Shown piece by piece: positions 24,914 through 32,598 of a DNA stretch of 37,438 nucleotides. The position numbers and the translations under genes are program-made. The notes beneath the pieces are model-generated. The model was not told where the DNA came from and did not search any database. It saw only the letters and a list, made by a program, of their open reading frames with translations. How positions within the stretch are numbered: position 1 is the first letter of the stretch; the number at the start of each line of letters is the position of its first letter. This DNA comes from Gammaproteobacteria bacterium UBA6173 (lineage in GTDB: Bacteria > Pseudomonadota > Gammaproteobacteria > Pseudomonadales > Pseudohongiellaceae). The DNA is taken from positions 1-37,438 of the forward strand of contig DITX01000092.1 in assembly GCA_002422225.1 (NCBI GenBank), written 5' to 3'.

Positions 24914-26587
24914 TTACCTTGGTGCCTCTTGGATCAAGTGGCCGGCGGCGCGCAGCAGCGCATTCAGCGACGAGGAAACGATGTCGCGGCTGATCGCAAC
25001 GCCCGTGTAACGTTGAATACCGCTTTTCAGTTGGATGTAGGTCACAGCATCCGCATCAGCGCCCTGACTCAGGGCATGTTCACCGTACTCCATGATTTCA
25101 AAATCGATGAGGGTGGCTTTTTTGATCGCTTCTACAAACGCGTCCATCACGCCGTCACCTTCACCACTGATGGGCATCTTCTCCCCCAAACAACTCAGCG
25201 TTGCATTAAAGCGCTCTCTTTCGCCATTTTTTTCAAATGTAAAAGTATCCAGCTTGACTGCCTGCTGTTCGGACAGAAATGTTGACTGAAACAGTGTCCA
25301 GATCTTGTCCGGTGAAATTTCCTGCCCGGTCACCTCTGCTTCTTTTTGGACAACACGACTGAACTCGATCTGTAACCAGCGCGGCAGATTAAAACCAAAC
25401 TTACTTTGCAATACGTAAGCCACACCGCCTTTACCAGATTGACTATTAACGCGAATCACATCTTGGTATGTACGACCAAGATCGCGAGGATCAATAGGCA
25501 AATACGCTATTTCCCACGTTGTGCCTTCTTCATACATGTCTAGGCATTTTTTGATTGCGTCCTGATGGCTGCCGGAGAAAGCGGTAAACACCAGATCGCC
25601 GGTATAAGGCTGACGTGGATGAACGTCAATTTGGGTGCATGCTTTACTGACCGAACAAATCTTGTCCATGTCACTGAAATCTAATGTCGGATCAATGCCC
25701 TGACTGTACAGATTCATCGCCATGGTAATGATGTCCATATTGCCAGTACGTTCGCCATTACCAAGCAAAGTTCCCTCAACACGATCAGCACCCGCCATCA
25801 CCGCCAGCTCTGCAGCTGCAACCGCGCAACCACGATCGTTGTGGGTGTGCAGACTGACGACAACCGAGTCACGGTTATCAACGTGGCGGCAAAAATATTC
25901 AACCTGGTCAGCAAAGACATTAGGCGTGGACATTTCAACTGTTGCAGGCAGATTTATGATGCATTTATTTGATGGCGTCGGCTTCCAGACATTGATTACG
26001 GCATTACAGACTTCAACCGCATAGTCTATTTCTGTGCCTGTAAAACTTTCTGGCGAGTACTGGAAAGTCCAATCTGTGTCCGGGTACATGTCGGCATATT
26101 TCATGACATCACGCGCGCCCGCGACAGCAATATCAATAATTCCCTGCTTGCTGGTTTTAAACACTTTCTGACGCTGAACAACCGATGTTGAATTGTAAAC
26201 GTGCACAATAGCGCGTTTGACACCCTTCAAAGACTCGTAAGTACGAGCGATCAGTTCAGGGCGCGCCTGCGTCAGCACCTGCACTGTTACATCATCAGGG
26301 ATACGGTTTTCTTCTACAAGATAACGCACAAAATCAAAATCAGGCTGAGACGCAGATGGAAAACCGACTTCAATTTCTTTAAAACCAATTTCCAGCAGCA
26401 AATCAAACATCTGCTTTTTCTGACTGACAGACATAGGTTCAATCAATGCCTGATTACCGTCACGCAGATCAACGCTGCACCAGCGCGGAGCCTTGGTGAT
26501 GAGCTGATCCGGCCAGGTTCGGTCTTTTAAACCCACAGGCGGGAACGCTACATATTTGCGATGATCAAAACGGTTCTGCACTGACAT
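24914..26587 (-). CDS. leuA: 2-isopropylmalate synthase, long (LeuA type 2) form
   Basis: First committed step of leucine synthesis: acetyl-CoA plus 2-oxoisovalerate to 2-isopropylmalate. The 557-residue protein is of the long type seen in Pseudomonas and Actinobacteria. The HMGL-like TIM barrel begins RWCSVDLRDGNQALIEPM and contains VSLHTHNDRGCAVAAAELAV and GTLLGNGERTGNMDI, including the metal-binding His-x-His. A linker leads to the C-terminal LeuA regulatory domain, with MDAFVEAIKKATLIDFEIME, responsible for leucine feedback inhibition in the family. A GAGGG ribosome site precedes ATG 26587. The gene is divergent from an Lrp-type regulator, with an operator-like palindrome between them. 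No leucine-rich leader peptide or attenuator was found. Confidence 0.96.
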   Translation of the reverse strand: MSVQNRFDHRKYVAFPPVGLKDRTWPDQLITKAPRWCSVDLRDGNQALIEPMSVSQKKQMFDLLLEIGFKEIEVGFPSASQPDFDFVRYLVEENRIPDDVTVQVLTQARPELIARTYESLKGVKRAIVHVYNSTSVVQRQKVFKTSKQGIIDIAVAGARDVMKYADMYPDTDWTFQYSPESFTGTEIDYAVEVCNAVINVWKPTPSNKCIINLPATVEMSTPNVFADQVEYFCRHVDNRDSVVVSLHTHNDRGCAVAAAELAVMAGADRVEGTLLGNGERTGNMDIITMAMNLYSQGIDPTLDFSDMDKICSVSKACTQIDVHPRQPYTGDLVFTAFSGSHQDAIKKCLDMYEEGTTWEIAYLPIDPRDLGRTYQDVIRVNSQSGKGGVAYVLQSKFGFNLPRWLQIEFSRVVQKEAEVTGQEISPDKIWTLFQSTFLSEQQAVKLDTFTFEKNGERERFNATLSCLGEKMPISGEGDGVMDAFVEAIKKATLIDFEIMEYGEHALSQGADADAVTYIQLKSGIQRYTGVAISRDIVSSSLNALLRAAGHLIQEAPR

Positions 26588-26887
26588 TTAAACACCCTCT
26601 GCTAATGTGATTTAAGACACTCCGGCAGGCTTACTGAATGTTATACATTCAGGATGTCAGTAAAACCGCTTGAACTCATGGTAAGAGAACTGCTTTCTAC
26701 TGCCCATCTGGCCTGGCCCTTGATGCAAACGGTAATCTGCTTTCAGTGCCTGTTCCGGATGTTGCATAGATTAGCCAGAACCCCAGAGTGATTCCACCTC
26801 GTTTTTACGTTGATTTCGGCGATATATAGACTATTTATCTATGTTGTATTACTTTCTTGGTCACTTACTCCAATAATGGTGACTTTG
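26588..26887. other. 300-bp divergent leuA/lrp-type regulator intergenic region
   Basis: Gene-free stretch. It holds a 19-bp palindrome near the leuA side (26634-26652). On the minus strand it also holds a 36-codon open frame from an ATG that has no leucine run and no good ribosome site, which I do not call a leader peptide. Towards the regulator side the sequence becomes AT-rich (around 26810-26860), with TTGATT and ATTTAT 17 bp apart as a weak promoter candidate for the regulator gene. Confidence 0.5.
26634..26652. promoter_or_regulatory. Operator-like palindrome before leuA
   Basis: CTGAATGTTATACATTCAG has two perfect 8-bp arms around a 3-bp centre. On the minus strand it includes TATAAC, a possible -10 box 41 bp before the leuA start codon. 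Its symmetry and AT-rich centre recall sites of Lrp/AsnC-type proteins, and the divergent gene encodes one; binding is an inference. Confidence 0.55.
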
Positions 26888-27361
26888 ATGAATTTGGATA
26901 AACTTGACAAGCGCATTTTGCGCGAGTTGCAACAGGATGGAAGCATCACAAATACCGATCTGGCGGAACGGGTCGGCCTGTCACCCACGCCTTGTGCAAG
27001 GCGAGTAAAGCGCATGCAAGATGAAGGCTTGATCCACAGCCAGGTGATCATCCTGAATGCATCGCATCTCGGTTTAAAACTGAGCGCACTGGTGCAGGTG
27101 AGTATGGATCGTCACACCCCAGACAGATTTGAGCGCTTTGAATCGGAAATAAAAAAACACCCTGAAGTCATCGAGTGTCTGCTGATAACAGGCCAATCCG
27201 CTGATTACCAACTTAAAGTGATTGTGCCCGACATGGATTATTACCAGGAGTTTTTGCTGAATACACTGACGCGTATCGAGGGGGTCGCGGATGTGCATTC
27301 GAGCTTCATTCTGCGCAAGGTATTGGATACAACAGCGCTGCCGCTGGGGCATTTACCTTAA
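26888..27361 (+). CDS. Lrp/AsnC-family transcriptional regulator
   Basis: DNA-binding regulator that responds to amino acids. The winged helix reads LDKLDKRILRELQQDGSITN, then DLAERVGLSPTPCARRVKRMQDEGLI, and the ligand-binding RAM domain contains HPEVIECLLITGQSADYQLKVIVPDMDYYQEFL. The protein is 157 residues from ATG 26888, matching Lrp (164); the frame is open to an ATG at 26810, but that would add a hydrophobic 26-residue stretch unlike the family. It is divergent from leuA, which makes leucine or branched-chain amino-acid control likely. True Lrp versus a local specific regulator cannot be told apart here. Confidence 0.9.
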   Translation: MNLDKLDKRILRELQQDGSITNTDLAERVGLSPTPCARRVKRMQDEGLIHSQVIILNASHLGLKLSALVQVSMDRHTPDRFERFESEIKKHPEVIECLLITGQSADYQLKVIVPDMDYYQEFLLNTLTRIEGVADVHSSFILRKVLDTTALPLGHLP

Positions 27362-27434
27362 AGTCGGGGTATTGCGTTAGAGGGCGGAGATAGACCGAGC
27401 CTCGATGTGCTGGAAATACTCTGGCTCGATTAAT

Positions 27435-28229
27435 CTAAAAAAAGTGCTTAACCTTGTCTTTGTAAGATCGACTCATCTTTAATGAAGTCCCACAACTCAA
27501 GGTCAGATGGAACTCCCCATTGATATGAGAAGACACCTTTTCAACTCTGTCCAGGTTAACAATGGTCGAGCGGTGTACACGTTGAAAAACTTTTGGATCA
27601 AGCTGATCCTCCAATTCCTTCATTGTGGTACGCATGATCAACGTGGCTCCCTTGACATGCACGCACATGTAATCGCCCGCGGCATCAATCCAGTCAATAT
27701 CACGCACCGGCACAAATGTTGTTGATGCCCCGTCCTTGATGGCGAGCTTCTCACCGTACCTAGCCGGATTTTCACCAGAACTGATCAACTCAAGTACTAC
27801 TTGTTCAGACTTACCCGTCAGACCGATCACGATATCGAGTAGTCGCTTTTTATCATTCCACGCCTGCTTGTTAGCCAGTTGCGCTTGAGCCTTGCTCAGC
27901 GCTGACGCCAACCTATCCAACTCTATTGGCTTCAGCAAATAATCAACCGCTTGAATTTCGAATGCGTTAACTGCATAGGCATCGTAGGCAGTCACAAAAA
28001 TGACCATAGGCATGTTGTCTTGTTGCAAACGCTCAACAACATCAAAACCACTCATCCCAGGCATTTGTATGTCCAAAAATACAAGGTCTGGCGTCAACTC
28101 AGCAATGGCCTCGAGCGCTTCTCTTCCATTTTGGCATTCACGTAAAACCTCAGTTTTACCAAGCTCTTTTAAACGCAGCATCAGACCTTTACGAGCAAGT
28201 GCTTCGTCGTCCACCACCAATACACGCAT
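27435..28229 (-). CDS. LytTR-type response regulator (AlgR-like)
   Basis: Two-component regulator. The receiver domain starts MRVLVVDDEALARKGLMLRL, with the phosphorylated Asp in PDLVFLDIQMPGMSGFDV (Asp53 from this start) and Lys in DYLLKPIELDRL. A linker leads to a LytTR DNA-binding domain (FVPVRDIDWIDAAGDYMCVH, FQRVHRSTIVNLDRVEKV, TLSCGTSLKMSRSYKDKVKHFF). I chose ATG 28229 to match AlgR-type proteins; an ATG at 28256 overlaps the kinase gene by 14 bp and adds nine residues. It follows its kinase gene on the same strand. AlgR controls virulence and alginate in Pseudomonas, but the targets here are unknown. Confidence 0.9.
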   Translation of the reverse strand: MRVLVVDDEALARKGLMLRLKELGKTEVLRECQNGREALEAIAELTPDLVFLDIQMPGMSGFDVVERLQQDNMPMVIFVTAYDAYAVNAFEIQAVDYLLKPIELDRLASALSKAQAQLANKQAWNDKKRLLDIVIGLTGKSEQVVLELISSGENPARYGEKLAIKDGASTTFVPVRDIDWIDAAGDYMCVHVKGATLIMRTTMKELEDQLDPKVFQRVHRSTIVNLDRVEKVSSHINGEFHLTLSCGTSLKMSRSYKDKVKHFF

Positions 28230-28242
28230 AATCTGCTCTGAA

Positions 28243-29328
28243 TTATCGGGTTTCATAAGGAATCACTACCTTTACCTCAAAACCTCTGGGTTCGCGGGAC
28301 GCAAACACCAGTTCATGGTTGGCACCGTAAATTTCACGCAATCGATCACGAATATTTTTTAAACCGACGCCGGTTGATTCTGGATCATTGACAGCGCCAG
28401 GACCATCATCGGCAACAGTTATCTGTAATTGCGCATTCGCAGTGACTTTCGCGGATATCCAGATAGTACCGCCTTGTTCACTGCGCGCCACAGCATGTTT
28501 TATACAATTCTCAACAAGAGGTTGCAGTAACATGCTGGGCAACAAGCCTTTTTCAGCCTCTGTGCTGACGTTAAACTCCAGCCGAAGGCGTTCTTCAAAA
28601 CGTACCTTTTCTATTTCTAGATATAAACGCAATGTAGCAAATTCGTGCGCAAGATCAACTTTGTCCAGCGGATCATGCTCAAGCGAGTATCGCAAGAATT
28701 TACTGAGCCGTGTCACCATGGTATTGGCCTGATCGGTCGATTGCACCAGAATCAGAGTAGAAATTGCATTTAAGGTATTAAACAGGAAATGGGGATTAAG
28801 CTGATACCGCAACATTCGCAACTGAGCTTCGTGTGCAAGAGCCTCAGACCGAAGACTTTTCTCTTTTTCGCTTTGGAAAAGCTGGTAGTACTTGATACAG
28901 AAGTACAGAACGCTCCATAACATCAGGATTGACATGGAGATTGGCAGCATATTGCTGAAACTTGCCCAACCGTAGCCAGTAATGTCTACACTGGCGCCGA
29001 AATCAGAATCTGTAATCAGAATTTTGATAGGTCGCCATGTTTGCGACGCAATCCAGCAGCCCAGCACAACGGCGACCAGTCGGATCAAGACTTGAAGTTC
29101 CCAGACAGCTCTATACAAGTAGCGTAACGCAGTAGTCAGCCCAATACCGATCACTGCATCGACAGCAAAAACACTGACCCGCTCGAGCATGTACTCGGAC
29201 GGCACAAACGTCATATCACGCAGTACCAACATCAATACCCACAGACCCCACCCACTGAGCTGGAATATCCAGAATTGCAGCTCTCTGGGCGAGTCTATGA
29301 TCGATGATGACGATTTACGCGGAGTCAT
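28243..29328 (-). CDS. LytS/AlgZ-type membrane sensor histidine kinase
   Basis: Partner kinase of the LytTR regulator. The N-terminal half has about four hydrophobic segments (residues 18-36, 50-70, 78-96, 126-146). The His_kinase domain carries the phospho-acceptor His180 in RMLRYQLNPHFLFNTLNAIS, the N box is in LLQPLVENCIKHAVARS, and the ATPase end shows ADDGPGA and GVGLKNIRDRL. The length of 361 matches AlgZ/FimS. The sensor input is not visible: there is no periplasmic domain of size. It lies upstream of the regulator gene and downstream of mdh; no terminator is evident between mdh and it. Confidence 0.9.
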   Translation of the reverse strand: MTPRKSSSSIIDSPRELQFWIFQLSGWGLWVLMLVLRDMTFVPSEYMLERVSVFAVDAVIGIGLTTALRYLYRAVWELQVLIRLVAVVLGCWIASQTWRPIKILITDSDFGASVDITGYGWASFSNMLPISMSILMLWSVLYFCIKYYQLFQSEKEKSLRSEALAHEAQLRMLRYQLNPHFLFNTLNAISTLILVQSTDQANTMVTRLSKFLRYSLEHDPLDKVDLAHEFATLRLYLEIEKVRFEERLRLEFNVSTEAEKGLLPSMLLQPLVENCIKHAVARSEQGGTIWISAKVTANAQLQITVADDGPGAVNDPESTGVGLKNIRDRLREIYGANHELVFASREPRGFEVKVVIPYETR

Positions 29329-29405
29329 GGACGGGTTTCCGCACGCGACCTCCGATTAGTCTGAGCAGCCTGCTTCAGCATAATCGAAGACCGGCGGTTG
29401 CCGAA

Positions 29406-30386
29406 TCAGGGCAACAAATGCGCGACGCCGTCACGCTCTTCCATCAATTCTTTTTCAGTTTTTTGCATCAGGTCGCGGCTGAACGCATTGACGTCCAGAC
29501 CTTGCACGATGGTGTATTGACCGTTAGCGCAGGTGACCGGGAAGGAATAAATCAGACCTTTCTCTATACCGTAGCTGCCATCACTGTGAATACCCATGGA
29601 GACGGTTTTGCCATGTGTGCCCAGCGCCCAGTCACGCATGTGTTCAATCGCAGCATTGGCAGCAGATGCAGCTGAAGACAGACCACGTGCCTTGATGATC
29701 GCGGCACCACGCTGTTGCACGTTAGGGATAAAGGTACCTATCAACCAGCTTTGGTCAATAAGATCCAGTGCTTTTGTGCCAGCAACCGTGGTGTGATGAA
29801 CGTCAGGATACTGTGTGGCAGAGTGGTTGCCCCAAATGATAATGCCATCAACATCCGTACTGTGTTTGCCTGTTTTTTCTGCCAGCTGGGCAACCGCACG
29901 GTTGTGATCCAGACGCGTCATGGCAGTAAATTGACCAGGATTCAGATCAGGCGCATTGCGGTATGCAATCAACGCATTGGTATTTGCCGGATTACCAACA
30001 ACCAACACTTTTACATTGCGGCTGGCGTTGTCATTAATGGCCTTGCCCTGTACGGAGAAAATGGCAGCGTTTGCAGCCAACAGATCTTTACGCTCCATGC
30101 CCGGGCCACGTGGACGTGCACCCACCAACAAGCAGTAGTCTGCGTCTTTAAAAGCTACGTTAGGATCATCAGTCTGCACAACACCCTGCAGCAATGGGAA
30201 CGCACAATCTTCCAGCTCCATCACAGCGCCCTTTAATGCTTCCAGCGCCGGTGTAATTTCCAACAACTGTAAAATCACAGGTTGATCTTTGCCCAGCATC
30301 TCGCCGGACGCGATACGGAATAACAATGAATAACTGATCTGACCGGCGGCTCCGGTGACTGCAACGCGAACAGGTGCTTTAGCCAT
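29406..30386 (-). CDS. mdh: Malate dehydrogenase
   Basis: NAD-dependent TCA-cycle enzyme. The 326-residue protein is of the cytosolic-type lineage common in Betaproteobacteria and some Gammaproteobacteria, not the 312-residue E. coli type. Visible motifs are the Rossmann loop VAVTGAAGQISYSLLFRIAS, the mobile substrate-binding loop GARPRGPGMERKDLL, VVGNPANTNALIA, TRLDHNRA and the catalytic His in IIWGNHSATQYPD. The frame is intact. It lies between queA and the kinase gene, 78 bp after queA. TATACA about 24 bp before the ATG may be a -10 box. Confidence 0.95.
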   Translation of the reverse strand: MAKAPVRVAVTGAAGQISYSLLFRIASGEMLGKDQPVILQLLEITPALEALKGAVMELEDCAFPLLQGVVQTDDPNVAFKDADYCLLVGARPRGPGMERKDLLAANAAIFSVQGKAINDNASRNVKVLVVGNPANTNALIAYRNAPDLNPGQFTAMTRLDHNRAVAQLAEKTGKHSTDVDGIIIWGNHSATQYPDVHHTTVAGTKALDLIDQSWLIGTFIPNVQQRGAAIIKARGLSSAASAANAAIEHMRDWALGTHGKTVSMGIHSDGSYGIEKGLIYSFPVTCANGQYTIVQGLDVNAFSRDLMQKTEKELMEERDGVAHLLP

Positions 30387-30464
30387 GTTTAAAACCCTTT
30401 TTCTGTATAGTTGTCTTTAATGAAGTTGAAGGATGTTGGAAATTCGAGGGGCGAGAGTATACCA

Positions 30465-31517
30465 CTAGCTGATAAACATGGCATCGCCATAGCTAAAGAA
30501 GCGATATTGCTGCCTGATCGCCTCTTGATAAGCCGCCATCACGTTATTGCGACTGGCAAACGCGCTGATCAGCAACATCAATGTTGAACGCGGCAAGTGA
30601 AAATTGGTGATCATCGCGTCCACCACATCAAATTCATAGCCAGGATAGATAAAAATATCGGTATCACCAGAATAGGCCATAAGGCCTTGACTGCCTTGCA
30701 GTTTCGCGTTTACTGCCGCTGTCTCCAGGCTGCGCACAGAAGTCGTGCCAACGGCGATCACTCTGCCGCCCCTGGCTTTGCACGCATTGACTTGCTCTAC
30801 AACTGAATCTGGCACATCTATCCACTCACTGTGCATTTTGTGTTCAAGCACATTGTCAGTCCTTACCGGCTGAAATGTCCCCGACCCTACGTGTAGTGTC
30901 AGAAACGCCAGATCCACACCCTTTCCCCTCAGTGCAGCAAGTAATTCATCATCAAAATGCAGGCCCGCAGTAGGTGCGGCTACGGCACCAGGACAACGAC
31001 CATACACCGTCTGGTAGCGCGTCAGATCAGATTGCTCATCCGCACGGTCTATATAAGGAGGTAAAGGCATATGCCCAAACCTGTCCAGCAAATCAATCAG
31101 AGATTTATCAGATAGCAATCGCAAATGGTAAAACTCACCCTGACGACCTAACACTTCTGCATCCAGTGTTTCAGCTGCCGTAGGGCATACCAGCTTGAGC
31201 AAGGCGCCTGCTGCGGGCGATTTGCTGGCGCGAACCTGCGCAATGATTTGATTATCAGGCAACATGCGTTCGATCATCACTTCGATACGACCACCACTGG
31301 CTTTGTGTCCAAACAGACGCGCTGGAATCACCCTGGTATCGTTGAAAACCAGCAGGTCTTCAGGCTGTATCATTTCGAGGATGTCACGAAAAATATGATG
31401 ACGGGTAGCACCTGTGTGACGATCAAGACACAACAAGCGGCTGCCGGAGCGGATTTCACCTGGATAACGTGCGATCAGTTCGTCAGGTAAATAATAGTCA
31501 AAGTCGGATAGCTGCAT
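30465..31517 (-). CDS. queA: S-adenosylmethionine:tRNA ribosyltransferase-isomerase
   Basis: Converts preQ1-tRNA to epoxyqueuosine-tRNA using the ribosyl part of SAM, the penultimate step of queuosine. The protein has the normal length of 350 and all signatures: MQLSDFDYYLPDELIARYP, LVFNDTRVIPARL, APTAGLHFDDELL, TLHVGSGTFQPVR and NFHLPRSTLMLLISAF. The partner genes tgt, yajC and secDF, which usually follow queA in Gammaproteobacteria, are absent; mdh follows instead. Nothing in the sequence suggests loss of function. Confidence 0.96.
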   Translation of the reverse strand: MQLSDFDYYLPDELIARYPGEIRSGSRLLCLDRHTGATRHHIFRDILEMIQPEDLLVFNDTRVIPARLFGHKASGGRIEVMIERMLPDNQIIAQVRASKSPAAGALLKLVCPTAAETLDAEVLGRQGEFYHLRLLSDKSLIDLLDRFGHMPLPPYIDRADEQSDLTRYQTVYGRCPGAVAAPTAGLHFDDELLAALRGKGVDLAFLTLHVGSGTFQPVRTDNVLEHKMHSEWIDVPDSVVEQVNACKARGGRVIAVGTTSVRSLETAAVNAKLQGSQGLMAYSGDTDIFIYPGYEFDVVDAMITNFHLPRSTLMLLISAFASRNNVMAAYQEAIRQQYRFFSYGDAMFIS

Positions 31518-31587
31518 AAGGGCGGCAAGTTTGCCCGAATCATCGTTCGATTTCCAGTGGGCGACACGGCCTTATGTCAACTGATCG

Positions 31588-32058
31588 TCAAGGTGCCAGA
31601 CTGGAGCGCGCCTGTGTACCCCAATGCCCGTTGGCATCGTGGGTGACAATATACAATGATTCGTAGGTGCCAATAGGCTCGTTATTGGCGTTAAAACGTT
31701 AAAAGACCGTATTCACGTGCACTTTGCCCGGCGACACCAACACCACTTCACGCGACAACCAATGTGAGTGATCCCAGCCAACAGCCGCGAGACGTTCAAA
31801 CGACTCACCCGCTGCAAACTCTTCTGCACTATTCAATATGGTCACAGTGCCGCTGGCAAAACGTACATGTGGATAATTTAAGGACCCAGCCCAGGCCACT
31901 GGGTCACGAGCATTAAAGGTCAACATAAACTCATCGAGGGCCGCCATCGCAGATGCGATCGCTACGTCATGTTCATCTTGAGCCTGAGCGATCAAGACAG
32001 GTGTTGCAAACATCAATGCCAAACAAAGTGCCAGTTTTTGTATGAGACTGTTTACCAT
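31588..32058 (-). pseudogene. Exported DUF4440/SnoaL-like protein with in-frame stop
   Basis: From ATG 32058 the frame encodes a signal peptide (LALCLALMFATPVLIAQAQ) and a domain starting DVAIASAMAALDEFMLTFNA with ASGTVTILNSAEEFAAG, typical of DUF4440/NTF2-like proteins. After VSPGKVHVNTVF there is a TAA at 31699-31701. The same frame then continues for 36 sense codons (RFNANNEPIGTYESLYIVTH to ARSSLAP) before a TGA at 31588, and this extension reads as the expected last strands of the domain. A single base change to a sense codon would restore a 156-residue protein. A good GAGGGGG ribosome site precedes the start. The shortened 119-residue product may be made but would lack the last part of the fold. 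Confidence 0.75.
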
Positions 32059-32126
32059 GATGCCCCCTCGATTACGTTCTTTATTATTGAGCCTAGTAAT
32101 TTTTCAAGCTTGCATGCAGCACCCCA

Positions 32127-32486
32127 TCAATCTGCACGTGTCATTGACCACTCGACAGTACTGCCCATCGCAGTTGCGGCCCCCTTGGCAGCATCTCCGT
32201 CGATGGTCCCTGACATCACGTACGTCATCGCGGCACCATCGCGTGTGATACTGAAGTTTACGTTGTTACCATTAACGGACCCGCCTTGAATGGGCCATTT
32301 GCGTCCTTCGCCCAAATCAAACTCACCGATCAAGCTGCTGCCATCCGTGATCATCACCACCTTGGCGTTGACCGAGCCCATCGGACTGGTCATCGTAAAA
32401 TTCCAGATTCCGTCGACCTCTGATTGCGCCCAAAGCTGGGTTGACGCAAACAAAGCCACTATCAACATCAATATGGTCTTTTTCAT
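32127..32486 (-). CDS. Small exported beta-rich protein, unknown function
   Basis: No family name can be given with confidence. The 119-residue protein has a clear Sec signal peptide (MKKTILMLIVALFASTQLWA, cut before QSEVDG). The mature part, about 98 residues, is predicted to be all beta: IWNFTMTSPMGSVNAKVVM, SLIGEFDLGEGRKWPIQGG, VNFSITRDG, AMTYVMSGTIDGDAAKG and VEWSMTRAD. The alternating pattern resembles a small lipocalin-like or beta-sandwich domain. An AAGGA ribosome site lies upstream. It follows the molybdenum hydroxylase genes on the same strand after a 112-bp gap containing a hairpin, and precedes the DUF4440 pseudogene. Confidence 0.75.
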   Translation of the reverse strand: MKKTILMLIVALFASTQLWAQSEVDGIWNFTMTSPMGSVNAKVVMITDGSSLIGEFDLGEGRKWPIQGGSVNGNNVNFSITRDGAAMTYVMSGTIDGDAAKGAATAMGSTVEWSMTRAD

Positions 32487-32528
32487 GCTTTCAATTCCTT
32501 AAAATTAAATTGTTATTGTTACTTACTT

Positions 32529-32555
32529 TGAGCTACGGAGCTTACGCGTAGCTCA
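32529..32555. terminator. Hairpin after the molybdenum hydroxylase genes
   Basis: TGAGCTACG and CGTAGCTCA form a perfect 9-bp stem with a 9-base loop, 44 bp after the stop of the large subunit gene. There is no long T run after it on the minus strand, so it may be a weak terminator, an mRNA-stabilising end or a processing site separating the oxidoreductase genes from the small exported protein gene. Confidence 0.4.
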
Positions 32556-32598
32556 TTCAATCAGATCAGCCGCATCAATCCGGGCGTCGGATTAACGA

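Noticed and set aside
26660..26770. 36-codon minus-strand frame upstream of leuA as a possible leader peptide
   Set aside because: It has only one Leu codon, no run of regulatory codons and no clear terminator/antiterminator pair after it.
27362..27434. CGAGCC/GGCTCG inverted repeat between the convergent Lrp-type and LytTR genes
   Set aside because: The 6-bp arms are separated by about 21 bases and there is no T run in the right place for a terminator.
31699..31701. The in-frame TAA as programmed recoding
   Set aside because: TAA is not a selenocysteine or pyrrolysine codon and no structure or repeat suggests readthrough; simple nonsense mutation is more likely.
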